DNA of 6,374 nt, taken from NCBI GenBank assembly GCA_012965455.1, contig DTSG01000590.1:1-6374 (forward strand), written 5' to 3'. Position numbers and translations under genes: made by a program. Within the stretch, counting starts at the first letter, position 1. Each line of letters opens with the position of its first letter. Below, piece by piece: positions 6,348 through 6,374 of the stretch. The stretch is from Planctomycetaceae bacterium. GTDB lineage: Bacteria; Planctomycetota; Planctomycetia; Pirellulales; Pirellulaceae. The notes under the pieces were generated by a model. The model saw nothing but the letters and a program-made list of their open reading frames with translations. It searched no databases and had not been told where the DNA came from.

Positions 6348-6374
6348 TTTATACCGATTCGCGATTATCGGCAA
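6348..6374 (-). promoter_or_regulatory. candidate promoter for rpmA at the window edge
   Basis: On the minus strand TTGCCG (6374-6369) matches the -35 consensus at four of six positions. TATAAA (6353-6348) matches the -10 consensus at five of six. The 15-bp spacer is shorter than the preferred 17. It would give a leader of about 60 bases before ATG 6283. The small dyad CCGAT/ATCGG at 6354-6371 lies in the spacer. The call is weak because the window ends here and a co-transcribed rplU may lie just outside. Confidence 0.3.

Noticed and set aside
6354..6371. Dyad CCGAT/ATCGG before rpmA as an operator.
   Set aside because: It has five base pairs with an eight-base gap and matches no regulator site I know, so chance is a sufficient explanation.
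6284..6374. The 3' end of rplU (bL21) expected before rpmA.
   Set aside because: None of the three minus-strand frames gives a bL21-like C terminus; two hit stops at once and the third encodes an unrelated peptide.

Overview
The window reads as ordinary, densely coded bacterial chromosome. It has about even base composition, short spacers, no insertion sequences and no CRISPR array. The gene content suggests a planctomycete, probably of the Pirellulaceae type. The clues are a type III pantothenate kinase, a strongly diverged MnmE-like GTPase, a secreted TPR protein, weak or absent Shine-Dalgarno sites and several non-ATG starts. That placement is inference from gene character; no rRNA or lineage marker lies in the window.

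Plus strand, left half (1-4111): the C-terminal end of a membrane-anchored protein of unknown function (3-272) is followed by a 153-bp spacer. Next comes a 646-residue exported protein with TPR-like helices (426-2366). Then come an FxsA-family inner-membrane protein (2402-2917) and a shortened MnmE/TrmE-family GTPase (2963-4111). The last three are separated by only 35 and 45 bp and are probably co-transcribed.

Minus strand, right half (4108-6283), read right to left: ribosomal protein bL27 (rpmA, 6283 to 6032), an intrinsic terminator (5995 to 5961), the ribosome-assembly GTPase Obg (5911 to 4904), and CoaX (4893 or 4902 to 4108). obg and coaX are nearly contiguous and probably translationally coupled. 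The two halves converge at 4108-4111, where a single TTAA supplies both TAA stop codons.

The right half links translation (bL27, Obg) to CoA synthesis (CoaX). The left half ends in a GTPase whose family normally modifies tRNA wobble uridine, but which here lacks the C-terminal cysteine motif and a conserved stretch of the N-terminal domain. The points most worth a second look are this MnmE-like protein, the non-canonical G4 motif (TKAE) of Obg, and the terminator between rpmA and obg, which also settles the Obg start. I found no clear evidence of a wholly new multi-gene system.
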